Below are positions 9,234 through 17,794 of a stretch of 64,000 nucleotides of DNA, one piece after another (the stretch's first letter is position 1; each line of letters opens with the position of its first letter). Below the pieces are notes generated by a model. That model was not told the DNA's origin and ran no database searches. It worked only from the letters and a program-made list of their open reading frames with translations. Source of the DNA: Mesorhizobium liriopis. GTDB lineage: Bacteria > Pseudomonadota > Alphaproteobacteria > Rhizobiales > Rhizobiaceae. The stretch is taken from the NCBI RefSeq assembly GCF_024053505.1, contig NZ_JAMXQS010000001.1, positions 186,001 to 250,000 on the forward strand. Reading direction: 5' to 3'. The position numbers were made by a program, and so were the translations under genes.

Positions 9234-9938
9234 ATGAGAAACAAGCTTCTGGGTGCCGCAGCCCTTCTTGCCGCTGCCCTCGTCCCCGGCATCGCCTCGG
9301 CGGCCGGCACGGCGATTGCCACCGGCAACGTCAATCTGCGCGCTGGCCCGTCCACCGGCTACCCGGCCGTCAACGTGGTGCCGCGCGGCGAGGACGTGCG
9401 CGTTCACGGCTGCCTCAGCAATCGCTCATGGTGCGACGTGTCCTTCTACGGGCAGCGCGGCTGGATGTCGTCGAACTACATCGCCTTCGTGAATGGCGGC
9501 CGCCGCTATGTCGGTGCACCGGCGATCCGGTATATCGAAGCGCCGACCATTACCTTCACGGTCGGCGATTATTGGGAGCGCAACTACCGCAACCGCGACT
9601 TCTACCGCGACCGCGCCCGCTGGGCCGCCCGCCGCGACCTCTACGATGGCCCGCGCTATCGTGAGGACCGCCCCATCTATCGCGAGGAAGGCCCGCGTTA
9701 CCGGGACCGCGACCGCGACCGTTCGGGCTATCGCGACCTGAGCGACAATGGTGACCGGTCCGGCTATCGCACCGTCGATGAGCGCCGTCTCGATCGTCGC
9801 GACGATCCGGACTGGGTCGAGCGTGCGCCGCCGCGCTACCGGCCGGCCCCGCCGCCCCCGCCGGTGGATGAAGGTCCGTACGGCTTCGACGATGACAATA
9901 ACGGCTTCCCGCCGCCGCCGCCGTCCGGCGCATATTGA
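9234..9938 (+). CDS. Secreted SH3-domain protein with Arg/Tyr/Asp-rich tail
   Basis: 234 residues. Signal peptide at 1-23 (ending IASA), then a bacterial SH3 type 3 domain at about 25-90: NVNLRAGPSTGYPAVNVVP and SWCDVSFYGQRGWMSSNYI are hallmark segments. The rest is a disordered tail with repeated YRDR/DRDR/SGYR elements and a Pro-rich end (PPPPPVDEG, PPPPPSG). Such proteins are cell-envelope located and thought to bind peptidoglycan or other surface polymers. ATG at 9234 has AGGGAGAG upstream. A strong bidirectional terminator follows. Long Arg/Tyr tails of this sort are common in rhizobial SH3 proteins. Confidence 0.85.
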   Translation: MRNKLLGAAALLAAALVPGIASAAGTAIATGNVNLRAGPSTGYPAVNVVPRGEDVRVHGCLSNRSWCDVSFYGQRGWMSSNYIAFVNGGRRYVGAPAIRYIEAPTITFTVGDYWERNYRNRDFYRDRARWAARRDLYDGPRYREDRPIYREEGPRYRDRDRDRSGYRDLSDNGDRSGYRTVDERRLDRRDDPDWVERAPPRYRPAPPPPPVDEGPYGFDDDNNGFPPPPPSGAY

Positions 9939-9950
9939 GACCCTGAAATG

Positions 9951-9987
9951 AAAAGGGCTGGTTTCAGGATCGAAACCAGCCCTTTTT
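9951..9987. terminator. Bidirectional Rho-independent terminator
   Basis: Perfect 15-bp stem AAAAGGGCTGGTTTC / GAAACCAGCCCTTTT with a six-base loop (AGGATC). T-runs flank it on each strand (TTTTT at 9983, and AAAA at 9951 read as T on the other strand). It lies between the convergent SH3 gene and the 70-residue gene. Confidence 0.95.
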
Positions 9988-10005
9988 CTCGATGATGGAC
10001 ACCGC

Positions 10006-10218
10006 TCAGGAACCGTCCGAGCGGCGCTTTCGCAACCGCTCCGCTTCGCGCATGCGGTTGTCGTAGATACGGTTCAGGATCTCACAGGCGGCTTCCGCCT
10101 CCACCTTGCTCATGCCGGCCAGCAGCATGTCGCCGAAGAAGGTCGGCTCGCCTGTTTCATTGTCCCACACCGACCATTGGTCGACCGGATCCAGCACCAG
10201 CGTGAAACGGGAAGCCAT
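10006..10218 (-). CDS. Conserved-looking 70-residue cytoplasmic protein, function unknown
   Basis: Acidic N-terminal half (FTLVLDPVDQWSVWDNETGEP) followed by a helix (SKVEAEAACEILNRIYDNRM) and a basic tail (RLRKRRSDGS). No signal peptide or membrane segment. ATG at 10218 with GAGAGGCG upstream. The pattern is that of small rhizobial proteins of unknown role; no motif identifies an activity. It shares the bidirectional terminator at 9951. Confidence 0.6.
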   Translation of the reverse strand: MASRFTLVLDPVDQWSVWDNETGEPTFFGDMLLAGMSKVEAEAACEILNRIYDNRMREAERLRKRRSDGS

Positions 10219-10375
10219 GGGGAACGCCTCTCAAACTCAGAGAGCCGATACCTGCCACAGCCTGCTCAGTGCCCCGTTAAGTCATTCGTCGGCATTTGAC
10301 CGAACGCGGGTTTTCCTACCGGACATCGCGAGCGGGCGAACTGACATTCAGCAAGGGCCGCCTGAGCCGCCATTC

Positions 10376-10696
10376 TCAGCCCGGCGAGGAAAACTTCATC
10401 AAGAGAAGCCCCGACACGATCAGCACGGCCGCCAGCACGCGCGCCACGCTCAGCGTCTCGCCCAGAACCACGATCCCCACCACGAATGCGCCCACCGCAC
10501 CGATGCCCGTCCAGATCGTGTATGCCGTGCCGAGCGGCAGGCTGCGCATGGCAAACGACAGCAGCGCGAAGCTGCCGATCATGGTGACCAGGGTGACGAC
10601 TGTCGGAACCGGCTTCGAAAAGCCGTCCGAAAGCTTCATGCTGAATGCCCAGACCACTTCCAGCAGTCCGGCAACGAAGAGTGCGATCCAGGCCAT
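10376..10696 (-). CDS. sugE: SMR-family guanidinium exporter SugE/Gdx
   Basis: 106 residues, four transmembrane helices, the standard small-multidrug-resistance size. The essential Glu is at position 13 in helix 1 (AGLLEVVWAF), followed by KLSDGFSKP, typical of the Gdx branch rather than EmrE, and LPLGTAYTIWTGIGAVGAF in helix 3. It closely follows E. coli SugE through much of its length. As a dual-topology dimer it exchanges guanidinium for protons. ATG at 10696 follows AAGGAGG. Upstream lies a two-hairpin element with ACGR loops, the guanidine-II riboswitch pattern, which independently supports guanidinium as substrate. Confidence 0.93.
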   Translation of the reverse strand: MAWIALFVAGLLEVVWAFSMKLSDGFSKPVPTVVTLVTMIGSFALLSFAMRSLPLGTAYTIWTGIGAVGAFVVGIVVLGETLSVARVLAAVLIVSGLLLMKFSSPG

Positions 10697-10704
10697 TCCG
10701 GCCT

Positions 10705-10764
10705 CCTTCGGTTGATCGGGTCGTCCCGAAGGTTTGGTGCCCATTGATGGGTGAGGCCGTCCTC
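10705..10764 (-). promoter_or_regulatory. Guanidine-II (mini-ykkC) riboswitch ahead of sugE
   Basis: Read on the minus strand there are two small hairpins. P1 (10764-10753) is GAGG-ACGG-CCTC and P2 (10729-10716) is TCGGG-ACGA-CCCGA, separated by 23 nt. Both have ACGR tetraloops closed by GG/CC, the defining feature of mini-ykkC RNAs. P2 ends seven nt before the AAGGAGG ribosome binding site. A competing 7-bp helix, CCTTCGG (10732-10726) with CCGAAGG (10711-10705), overlaps P2 and covers the first bases of that site. Ligand-stabilised P2 would therefore free the site and turn translation on. The regulated gene is the expected one (sugE/gdx). Confidence 0.9.
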
Positions 10765-10886
10765 GGTTGGAGACATAGAACGTCGCCGCTTGCGTTTGAA
10801 GGGCTGAAAGCTCGCACCCAAGCCGAGCGATCCTGTTAGGCTCTCGATCACATCACCCTGTCATAATTTCTTTCAAATCCATCGGC

Positions 10887-11546
10887 ATGAGAGTGGAGCA
10901 ATTCAGAGCCTGTTCCATGCGTCACCCCTCCATTCCGCTGAGAACCCTTGCGGCACCCGAGCCTGCCTATCGCAGGCTGCCGGTGCTGTTCCTGCCGTTC
11001 TGGATCATGGCGCTGCTGTTCACCCGCTCTCAGGGCGCGGGCAGCGAGCTCTATGAGGGCGTCGAGCTTCTGGGGTTCGCGCTGATCTTCGCCGGCGCGC
11101 TCGGCCGCCTGTGGTGCCGGCTCTACTCGGTGGGTGAGGATGCCGATGCGCTTCCGCGACACGGCCCATATTCCTTGAGCCGCAACCCGCTTTATTTCTT
11201 CTCGCTGATGGTGATCGTCGGCATTTGCCTGGGCATGGAAAACGGCTTCGTGGCGGTGATCAGCGCCATTGCCGCCCTGGCCTATTTCGCTTTCGTTCTC
11301 CCCATCGAGGAGGGGGCGAAGCTCTATCGGTTCCGCGACGCCTTTCTGTTCTATTCGGCGCGCGTGCCGCGTCTGTTTCCGCGTTTCGCCTTTCCCCGCA
11401 CCCGACAATTGGTTCGGGTCGATCTGCGCAAGCTTTCGCTGGCCATTCTCGACGTGGCGATCCTTCTCTCGGCGGTCGTCTTCATCGAAGGACTGGAGAT
11501 GGTGGAAAGCGTGCATCTCCTGCCGCATATCCCGGTGCCGTTCTGA
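10887..11546 (+). CDS. Isoprenylcysteine carboxyl methyltransferase-like membrane protein
   Basis: 219 residues with four or five hydrophobic segments. The motif RHGPYSLSRNPLYFFSLM is the S-adenosylmethionine-binding signature of the ICMT/phospholipid methyltransferase group (GPY..xRNPxY), followed by a Glu-rich stretch (PIEEGAKLYRF) as in that family. The likely role is methylation of a membrane-associated substrate; which one is unknown, since bacteria lack prenylated CAAX proteins. ATG at 10887 is used; a second ATG at 10917 would also keep the whole domain, and neither has a convincing ribosome binding site. Convergent with the NADH dehydrogenase gene, 18 bases apart. Confidence 0.75.
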   Translation: MRVEQFRACSMRHPSIPLRTLAAPEPAYRRLPVLFLPFWIMALLFTRSQGAGSELYEGVELLGFALIFAGALGRLWCRLYSVGEDADALPRHGPYSLSRNPLYFFSLMVIVGICLGMENGFVAVISAIAALAYFAFVLPIEEGAKLYRFRDAFLFYSARVPRLFPRFAFPRTRQLVRVDLRKLSLAILDVAILLSAVVFIEGLEMVESVHLLPHIPVPF

Positions 11547-11564
11547 GCGGCGACGCCGGCCCAT

Positions 11565-12827
11565 TCATTCCGGTTTGAGCGTTTCTTTCTGCGTGATCAG
11601 CCGCGCGCTGTGCTGGCCGCGCAGGTAAGCCCAGAGCCAGCTGATCGCGACGGTCAGCCGGCTCCGCGCGCCGATCAGAAAGTAGATGTGGGCGATGCCC
11701 CATAGCCACCACGCGATCCGGCCTTTCAGCTGAATGCGTCCCCAGTCGATCACCGCCGCATTGGGACCGACCGTCGCCAGATTCCCCGAGTGGCGATAGC
11801 GGAACGGTTCGTGGCTCGTCTTGCCGTTGAGCCTGTCCCGGATCACATGCGCCGCGTAAGCGCCTTCCTGCTTGGCGGCCGGTGCGATGCCCGGCACCGT
11901 CTTCCCCTCGATCTCGACATGCGCCGTGTCGCCGAGCGCAAAGATCTCGGGATGGCCCGGCACCGTCAGGTCGGGGTTCACCATCACGCGCCCCGCGCGA
12001 TCGGCCGGTGCGCCCACCCATTCGGCCGCGCGCGAGGCCTGCACGCCCGCCGCCCAGACCACCGTGCGGCAGGCGATGAACTCCCTTCCGATCCGGATGC
12101 CGTCCTCCGTGCATTCCGTCACCGGCTCACCGGTCCGAACCTCGACGCCGAGCTTGGTCAGCGCACGCGCGGCATAGTCCGACAGCTTCGGCGCGAAGGC
12201 TGCCAGCACGCGCGGGCCCGCCTCCACCAGAAGCACGCGCGCTTCGCGCGTGTCGATCCGCCGAAACTCGCCCGGCAAGGTTTCCTGCGCCAAGGTCGCG
12301 ATGATGCCGGCCAGTTCCACACCCGTCGGCCCCGCGCCGATGATCGAAAACGTCATCAACGCTCGGCGCTTCTCAGGGTCGGTCTCGAGTTCCGCGCGTT
12401 CGAAGGCGAGCAGCAGGCGGCGACGGATGGTGGTCGCATCCTCGAGCGTCTTCAGCCCCGGCGCATCCCTTTCCCATTCGTCGTGCCCGAAATAGGCGTG
12501 CCGCGCGCCGGTCGCGAGAACCAGCGTATCGTATGGAATGGTCTCCCCGGTGCGCAAGCGAACCGTGCGCTCGGCCGTGTCGACCCCATCCACGGTGCTG
12601 AGCAGCGTCAGCACATCCTTGCGGTCGTGAAACAGCGAGCGGATCGGCCATGCGATGTCGGATGTCGCCAGAAGCGTCGTCGCGACCTGATAAAGCAGCG
12701 GCTGGAACAGGTGGTGGTTGCGCTGGTCGATCAGCGTGATCGCCGCGCCCGCGCCCTTCAGGTCGAGGATCAGCTGTATCCCCGCGAACCCCGCGCCGAC
12801 CACCACGACTTTGTGCTTGTTGGCCAT
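11565..12827 (-). CDS. ndh: Type II NADH:quinone oxidoreductase (NDH-2)
   Basis: 420 residues. Two Rossmann motifs, VVVGAGFAGIQ (FAD, residues about 8-18) and IIGAGPTGVELAG (NADH, about 163-175), bracket the usual FAD/NAD(P) disulfide-reductase-like fold. FALGDTAHV and AAKQEGAYAA near 295 and 320 are conserved FAD/quinone-site segments in NDH-2. The C-terminal hydrophobic helices (WWLWGIAHIYFLIG) would anchor it to the inner membrane face. It oxidises NADH and reduces quinone without pumping protons. ATG at 12827 follows AGAGGTTGG; a TTG two codons upstream is less likely. Confidence 0.88.
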   Translation of the reverse strand: MANKHKVVVVGAGFAGIQLILDLKGAGAAITLIDQRNHHLFQPLLYQVATTLLATSDIAWPIRSLFHDRKDVLTLLSTVDGVDTAERTVRLRTGETIPYDTLVLATGARHAYFGHDEWERDAPGLKTLEDATTIRRRLLLAFERAELETDPEKRRALMTFSIIGAGPTGVELAGIIATLAQETLPGEFRRIDTREARVLLVEAGPRVLAAFAPKLSDYAARALTKLGVEVRTGEPVTECTEDGIRIGREFIACRTVVWAAGVQASRAAEWVGAPADRAGRVMVNPDLTVPGHPEIFALGDTAHVEIEGKTVPGIAPAAKQEGAYAAHVIRDRLNGKTSHEPFRYRHSGNLATVGPNAAVIDWGRIQLKGRIAWWLWGIAHIYFLIGARSRLTVAISWLWAYLRGQHSARLITQKETLKPE

Positions 12828-13077
12828 GTCCAACCTCTTTCCAGGCTGGCTGGGAACAGGGAAACGGCCCCGCCCGATTGCTCGCCTTCGTCGCTTCGCC
12901 GCTCCTCCCTATGGGATGCAAGCTAGGCATGAGCGCGCGAGGTTCAACCACCATCCGCGCATGGGAGCCGCGCGATCAGCCAATCCGGCCATGGACCGCA
13001 ATGAGGGGCCGTGCCGACATCTCAGCCATCCAGCGGGGCCGGAAGTCAAACCGGTGTCGAACCCGGCCTCAAACCCT

Positions 13078-13467
13078 TCAGAACGGCCGTGCCGCGCACC
13101 CATCCACCAGCGGCGCCGTCTCGGCCTGTATCTGCGCGGCAGAGGCAAGGCGCCCGACCGGATAGGTGGTGATTGTCGTGGTATCCGGCGGCGATTCCGT
13201 GAAGACCACGCGGGACTCCCGCTCCGTCTTCGCTTCCAAGGTCAGCGTCACGGTTTCCCGCACGACATTGACGCGCGATTTCGGGTTGTAGCGCGTGAAC
13301 TCGCTGCTCTTGACCGCATCGGGATGCGCGCGTTCGAAGCAGCGCACCATGTCGCGATAGAACCGGTTGACCGTCTTGCTCGACGCCGGCGCCTTGGAAG
13401 CCGTGGCGCAGCCGGCGAGGGCAAGGCCCAGGGCGGCGGTGAAACAGGCAGTCAAGAACGCTCGCAC
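13078..13467 (-). CDS. Small lipoprotein of unknown function
   Basis: About 129 residues beginning RAFLTACFTAALGLALAGC, a textbook lipoprotein signal with lipobox LAGC (Cys about position 20). The mature part is a beta-rich domain with a second Cys (MVRCFERAHPD) and a third near the end (VDGCAARPF). Start is GTG at 13467 (or TTG at 13470), chosen because GGAGGA lies 7-10 bases upstream; the frame continues upward into the tRNA-Phe gene, so a longer start is rejected. Likely anchored in the outer membrane facing the periplasm. No family recognised. Confidence 0.7.
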   Translation of the reverse strand: MRAFLTACFTAALGLALAGCATASKAPASSKTVNRFYRDMVRCFERAHPDAVKSSEFTRYNPKSRVNVVRETVTLTLEAKTERESRVVFTESPPDTTTITTYPVGRLASAAQIQAETAPLVDGCAARPF

Positions 13468-13541
13468 CAAGGCCGATCCTCCGTCCACTCGGGACACCAA
13501 GATTGAAGCAGCAGCCAAGGAAATCAATGGGCAAGAAACAG

Positions 13542-13617
13542 TGGTGCCCAGGGGCGGAATCGAACCACCGACACTGCGATTTTCAGTCGCATGCTCTACC
13601 AACTGAGCTACCTGGGC
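13542..13617 (-). tRNA. tRNA-Phe (anticodon GAA)
   Basis: On the minus strand the 76-nt gene reads GCCCAGG acceptor, D-arm GCTC...GAGC, anticodon arm TGCGA-CTGAAAA-TCGCA with anticodon GAA, T-arm with GTTCGATTC, then CCTGGGC-A and an encoded CCA. All stems pair. Confidence 0.98.
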
Positions 13618-13740
13618 ACTCCGGCCGGAGCGCTTGTTTGAGCAAGCTGTCCGGCGAAAGCCGGCGGGTTATAACATGGGCGAAGCGGGTGTCCAGCGCC
13701 CTTGAGAGGCAAAATTCGCTTTTCTTGCGCGGTCCGGAAA

Positions 13741-13944
13741 TTAATCCGGCTTACGCTGCGTCGGCTCTTCGTCTTCCTCGTCGACATCGCCCGGAATGAC
13801 ATAGGCGCCCGAAAGCCAGCGGTTCAGATCGACGTCCTTGCAGCGTGACGAGCAGAACGGATAGAACTCGCGCGACGAAGGCTTGCCGCATTCGGGGCAG
13901 GGGCGCTTGGGGCGCAAAGGCGTGATCTTGGCCGCGTCGCTCAT
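13741..13944 (-). CDS. yacG: DNA gyrase inhibitor YacG (zinc-binding)
   Basis: 67 residues with the CPEC...[10 protein letters not shown] zinc site (four Cys; CPxCGK at about 16 and FCSxRCKxxDL at about 30) that defines YacG, then [11 protein letters not shown] and an acidic tail (DVDEEDEEP). YacG binds GyrB and inhibits gyrase in E. coli. Its ATG overlaps the maf stop by four bases (ATGA), so the two are translationally coupled, as in many Hyphomicrobiales. Confidence 0.95.
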   Translation of the reverse strand: MSDAAKITPLRPKRPCPECGKPSSREFYPFCSSRCKDVDLNRWLSGAYVIPGDVDEEDEEPTQRKPD

Positions 13945-14567
13945 GCCAGCGCGCTCCAGCCCTTGCGCACCTCATAGCCCTCGCCGCCGAGCAGTTGCAC
14001 CGTCTCGGTGAGCGGCAGGCCGACGACATTGGTGTAGGAACCGATGAGCTTCACCACGAAGCTTCCCGCCAATCCCTGGATCGCATAGCCGCCCGCCTTG
14101 CCGCGCCATTCGCCGGTCGCGATGAAGCCTTCCATCTCGGCGCGCGACAGGCGCTTGAAGCGCACGCGCGTCTCGACCAGCTTCTGGCGCACCTTGCCGC
14201 TTGGCGTGATCAAGCAGACGCCCGAATAAACGCGGTGCGTGCGGCCCGAAAGCAGGCCGAGGCAGGTCATCGCTTCTTCGGAATAATCGGTCTTGGGCAG
14301 GATGCGGCGTCCGACCGAGACCACCGTATCGGCGCCAAGAACGAAGGGATGCTCGAAGCCCTTTTCGGTGCGGATGGCTTCTGCGGCCTTCTCGGCCTTG
14401 GCGCGCGACAGGCGCTTGGCGAGCGAGCGCGGATGCTCCGCGCGCTCGGGCGTCTCGTCGAGATCGGCGGGCAGCAGACGGTCAGGCGCAATGCCGGCCT
14501 GCGCCAGCAGCTCGATGCGGCGCGGCGATCCGGAAGCCAGAACCAGAGGGTAGGGGGGTGTGGTCAT
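13941..14567 (-). CDS. maf: Maf-family nucleoside triphosphate pyrophosphatase
   Basis: 208 residues. Signature segments: [16 protein letters not shown] at the N-terminus, [15 protein letters not shown] around 78-92 with the catalytic Asp, [13 protein letters not shown], and [16 protein letters not shown]. Maf proteins hydrolyse non-canonical or modified nucleotides such as dTTP/UTP or m7GTP and affect septum formation when overproduced. The gene lies between infA and yacG, the conserved order in this group; its ATG is at 14567. Confidence 0.95.
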   Translation of the reverse strand: MTTPPYPLVLASGSPRRIELLAQAGIAPDRLLPADLDETPERAEHPRSLAKRLSRAKAEKAAEAIRTEKGFEHPFVLGADTVVSVGRRILPKTDYSEEAMTCLGLLSGRTHRVYSGVCLITPSGKVRQKLVETRVRFKRLSRAEMEGFIATGEWRGKAGGYAIQGLAGSFVVKLIGSYTNVVGLPLTETVQLLGGEGYEVRKGWSALA

Positions 14568-14606
14568 GGTCTTGAAGCGGGCCTTGGAAGGAAAGTCGCG
14601 GCCCGC

Positions 14607-14825
14607 CTACTTGAAGCGGTAGGTGATCCGGCCCTTGGTCAGGTCGTAGGGTGTCATCTCGACCAGCACCTTGTCGCCCGTCAGCACGCGGATGCGGTTC
14701 TTGCGCATGCGGCCGGCCGTATGGGCCACGATCTCGTGCTCGTTCTCGAGCTTGACGCGGAACATGGCGTTGGGCAGCAGTTCGACCACGGTGCCCGGAA
14801 ATTCGAGGACTTCTTCTTTCGGCAT
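14607..14825 (-). CDS. infA: Translation initiation factor IF-1
   Basis: 72 residues, the exact length of bacterial IF-1, one OB-fold: [41 protein letters not shown] and [20 protein letters not shown] segments match the family along the whole length. It blocks the ribosomal A site during initiation. ATG at 14825. A stem (14577-14583 with 14600-14606, GCGGGCC/GGCCCGC) directly after the stop may end or slow transcription before maf, but it lacks a T-run. Confidence 0.98.
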   Translation of the reverse strand: MPKEEVLEFPGTVVELLPNAMFRVKLENEHEIVAHTAGRMRKNRIRVLTGDKVLVEMTPYDLTKGRITYRFK

Positions 14826-14959
14826 TCTCTTCCTTCAACTTGGGAAACGGCGAAAAGGGCTCCGGAGCGCGAGGGCTCCGGCTCCCGGAATGGCGCGTTC
14901 CCTATAGGCCCGTTTTCGCGGCTTGAATAGCGCTTAGGCGCCTTTTGCTCGTCTTGTCC

Positions 14960-15436
14960 TTATGTAAGGTCTCGCGCCTGTTTCACCAGGCGTTCCCGGA
15001 TGTTGCTCGCCAACCGTTCGCGCATGTCGCGATAAGCCTCCAGGATCTGTTCGCGCGTGCCCTGAATCACCGTGGGATCGGTGGTGGGCCAGTATTCCAC
15101 CTGCACCGCCATCGAGCGCGTCAGTTCAAGTGCCGCATGATGTGCTTCAGGCGCCAGTGTCACGATCAGGTCGAAATAGCTGTCTTCCAGTTCCCCCAGC
15201 GAATGCGGCTGATGGTCGGGCAGGGCGAGGCCCACTTCCGCGAGTGTCGCATCCACGAACGGATCGTGCTCGCCCCGCCGCACACCGGCTGAGGCCACGA
15301 ACACGTCCGAAGGCAGCATCGAGCGTGCGAGCGCTTCCGCCGTGGGTGAGCGCACCGAGTTCATGCGGCACATGAACAAGACCGAGCGCGGCCCCTTTTC
15401 GGGGGCCGCCTCGCCGGGAAGCCTCAGCTCTTCCAA
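14960..15436 (-). CDS. Low-molecular-weight phosphatase family protein (arsenate-reductase-like)
   Basis: 158 residues. The phosphate-binding loop CRMNSVRS (Cys23, Arg29; the C-x5-R-S pattern) is intact, and TTDPTV near residue 117 supplies the likely acid Asp. The fold matches LMW protein tyrosine phosphatases and the related arsenate reductases; the lack of the DPWY-type element leaves the substrate open. It sits between UPF0262 and infA in a neighbourhood conserved in Hyphomicrobiales, and its start overlaps the UPF0262 end by 13 bases, suggesting coupled translation. Confidence 0.85.
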   Translation of the reverse strand: MEELRLPGEAAPEKGPRSVLFMCRMNSVRSPTAEALARSMLPSDVFVASAGVRRGEHDPFVDATLAEVGLALPDHQPHSLGELEDSYFDLIVTLAPEAHHAALELTRSMAVQVEYWPTTDPTVIQGTREQILEAYRDMRERLASNIRERLVKQARDLT

Positions 15437-15909
15437 TGCAGCACACAGATCAGCGTAAACAGCCGTCGCGCGGTCGCGAAATCGAGCAGGATCTTGCCGT
15501 CCAGCCGGTCGCGCAACGCCTGCGCCCCTTCATCGTGCAAGCCCCGCCGGCCCATGTCGATCGCCTCGATCTTGGCGGGCGAGGCCAGCCGGATCGCCTC
15601 GTAATAGCTTTCGCAGATGAAGCGGTAATCCTTCACGATCTTGCGCAAGGGCGACAGCGACAGAATATGCGTCGCCACGTCCTCGCCGGTCTCGCGCCTG
15701 ATATCGAAGCTCAGCCGATGCTCGACCAGCGAAAGCTTCAAGGCATAGGGCCCGTCACCCGTATCGCCCACGGGCGCGAAGCTGTTCTCCTCGATCAGGT
15801 CGAAGATAGCGACAGCCCGCTCATGCTCCACATCCGGCGTCGAGCGCCCGAAGCCCGCGTCGAGCGTGATGTCGATCAGCTTGCGTGCGCCGTTCGCCTT
15901 TGCGTTCAT
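15424..15909 (-). CDS. UPF0262 family protein
   Basis: 161 residues matching the alphaproteobacterial UPF0262 family: [26 protein letters not shown] at the N-terminus, [20 protein letters not shown] in the middle and FTLICVLH at the end. No catalytic motif is evident and the function is unknown. It follows hisD by 24 bases and overlaps the phosphatase gene, so it is part of one operon. Confidence 0.92.
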   Translation of the reverse strand: MNAKANGARKLIDITLDAGFGRSTPDVEHERAVAIFDLIEENSFAPVGDTGDGPYALKLSLVEHRLSFDIRRETGEDVATHILSLSPLRKIVKDYRFICESYYEAIRLASPAKIEAIDMGRRGLHDEGAQALRDRLDGKILLDFATARRLFTLICVLHWKS

Positions 15910-15933
15910 GCCTCGCCCGAGTTCGTGCCTCGT

Positions 15934-17226
15934 TCAGAGATTGAGTCTGACGGCCACCGACCGCGCATGCGCCTCGAGCCCTTCCGCCTTCGCCAGCACC
16001 ATCGCCGGCCCGGCCAGTGCGCGCAAGCTCTTGGCATCGAGCCGCAACAAGCTCGTCCGCTTCATGAACTCCAGGACCGACAGGCCCGACGAGAACCGCG
16101 CCGAGCGTGCCGTCGGCAGCACATGGTTCGAGCCCGCCACATAATCCCCGATCGCTTCCGGCGTATGCCGCCCGAGGAAAACCGCGCCTGCATTGCGCAG
16201 GCCGGCAAGCACTGCCTCCGGGTCTTCCACTGCCAGTTCAACATGCTCGGCCGCGAGCCGGTCCGCCAGCGGCAGTGCGTCCGCCAACCGATCGACCACG
16301 ATCACCGCCCCGAAATCCCGCCAGCTCGCGCCCGCGATCCCGGCGCGCGGCAGAAGCGTCAATTGCCGCTCCACCGCTCCTTCCACCGCATCCGCGAGCC
16401 CGGCATCGTCCGTGATCAGGATCGACTGCGCCGCCGTGTCGTGCTCGGCCTGCGCCAGAAGATCGGCCGCGAGCCAGTCCGGATCGTTGTCCTTGTCCGC
16501 GATCACCAGAACTTCAGAAGGCCCCGCCACGGCATCGATGCCGACCACGCCGAACACCTGCCGCTTGGCCGCCGCGACATAGGCGTTGCCGGGCCCGACG
16601 ATCTTCGCGACCGGCTTCACCGTCTCGGTGCCGTAAGCGAGCGCGGCAATCGCCTGCGCCCCGCCCAAGCGATAGATCTCGTGCACTCCGCCAAGCCGTG
16701 CGGCCACCAGCACCAGTGGGTTGAGCACGCCATCGGGTGTCGGCACCACCATCACGATGCGCGGTACGCCCGCCACGGACGCCGGCACCGCATTCATCAG
16801 CACCGAGCTCGGATAGCTTGCAGTCCCGCCCGGCACGTAGAGGCCGACGGATTCCACCGCCGTCCAGCGCGAGCCGAGTTCCGCGCCCACCGCGTCGCGA
16901 TAGCGATCATCCTGCGGCACCTGCCGCGCATGGTGCGAGCGGATGCGCTCCGCCGCGAACCGCAGCGCCTCCACCGCCTCCGTGTCGGCCTGGCCGAACG
17001 CCGCCTCGATCTCGCTGTCCGAAACCTTCAGCCCGAGGCTTGCCACATCGACCCGGTCGAATTCCTGCGAAAAGCGCTTGAGCGCCGCGTCGCCCTCGTC
17101 GCGCACGGCCTTGATGATCCGCGCGACCGCCGCGTCCACATCCGGCGATACCTCGCGCTTCGCCGCCAGAAGTGCGGCGAACGCCGCTTCGAAGCCGGCG
17201 TCCCGGCTATTCAGTCTCACAGCCAT
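15934..17226 (-). CDS. hisD: Histidinol dehydrogenase
   Basis: 430 residues, the usual size. Catalyses the two-step NAD-dependent oxidation of L-histidinol to L-histidine. Visible hallmarks: GPGNAYVAAAKRQVFG (NAD-loop region), IDAVAGPSEVLVIAD, DLLAQAEHDTAAQS (zinc-ligand Gln/His), GSNHVLPT (catalytic/zinc His) and KRTSLLR near the end. ATG at 17226 gives the family N-terminus (AVRLNSRDAGFEAAFAALL); the frame stays open above it without a ribosome binding site. It is seven bases after the DUF2948 gene. Confidence 0.97.
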   Translation of the reverse strand: MAVRLNSRDAGFEAAFAALLAAKREVSPDVDAAVARIIKAVRDEGDAALKRFSQEFDRVDVASLGLKVSDSEIEAAFGQADTEAVEALRFAAERIRSHHARQVPQDDRYRDAVGAELGSRWTAVESVGLYVPGGTASYPSSVLMNAVPASVAGVPRIVMVVPTPDGVLNPLVLVAARLGGVHEIYRLGGAQAIAALAYGTETVKPVAKIVGPGNAYVAAAKRQVFGVVGIDAVAGPSEVLVIADKDNDPDWLAADLLAQAEHDTAAQSILITDDAGLADAVEGAVERQLTLLPRAGIAGASWRDFGAVIVVDRLADALPLADRLAAEHVELAVEDPEAVLAGLRNAGAVFLGRHTPEAIGDYVAGSNHVLPTARSARFSSGLSVLEFMKRTSLLRLDAKSLRALAGPAMVLAKAEGLEAHARSVAVRLNL

Positions 17227-17233
17227 ATTCTCA

Positions 17234-17671
17234 CTAAGCCCTGTGCACCGGGCGCGATTGCGTTTCCCACGCAGCCCCAAGATCGGCGAGCCGCGCCTCG
17301 ATGCATTCCGCGTCGAGCCGAATGGCGGCCCCGCCCGAAAACAACAGTTCGACCGTGCCCCCAGGCGCTTCGCCGGGAATGAAGCGGACCGTCAGAAGCG
17401 ACAGCACCTCGTCCGGCTTCGTCCGGTCGATGCCCGCCGTTCGCACGTTCACCACCCGCGCGAACTGCAGCACGCTGCGCCGCCGCTGGTGCCGCCGCCG
17501 AAACCACGAGCCCTCGCGCGCTTCCCACGCGAAGCGGTTCAGCGCCACCGCGAATTCCTTTCGCACGCCGGAATAGTCGATATCGGCCACGCGCAGCACC
17601 GCATCCTGCAGATGCGCCGCGATCACCTGAAGGTCCTGCGCATCGAGCGCGGCAAGCTTGAGCGGCGTCAT
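17234..17671 (-). CDS. DUF2948 family protein
   Basis: 145 residues starting MTPLKLAALDAQDLQVIAAH. The segments DAVLRVADIDY, FVALNRF-like (VALNRFAWE) and the Arg-rich WFRRRHQRRRSVLQF are typical of DUF2948, an alphaproteobacterial family found between murA and hisD. Function unknown; no catalytic motif or signal peptide. ATG at 17671 with GGGTGG upstream is chosen over longer frames because alignment with the family begins here. Confidence 0.88.
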   Translation of the reverse strand: MTPLKLAALDAQDLQVIAAHLQDAVLRVADIDYSGVRKEFAVALNRFAWEAREGSWFRRRHQRRRSVLQFARVVNVRTAGIDRTKPDEVLSLLTVRFIPGEAPGGTVELLFSGGAAIRLDAECIEARLADLGAAWETQSRPVHRA

Positions 17672-17794
17672 GCCAGATCCACCCTGAACAACAAGATCAT
17701 GGCTTCGCAGGTAAACGGCTCGCCGCGAAAGGCAAGGCCGCAGGTGCTGGGCACCCACGGCCTTTTCATGTTGAGCTCGTGAATGAGAGGGCTC

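Noticed and set aside
13468-13602. Upstream extension of the lipoprotein gene into tRNA-Phe
   Set aside because: The extra residues are translated tRNA sequence and would hide the lipoprotein signal.
14577-14606. GCGGGCC/GGCCCGC stem after infA as a terminator
   Set aside because: Seven pairs, 16-base loop, no T-run, and maf lies just downstream in the same operon; kept only as a note.
15436-17382. A 648-codon plus-strand open frame across UPF0262 and hisD
   Set aside because: Antisense shadow of two well-recognised genes; no start signal or domain.
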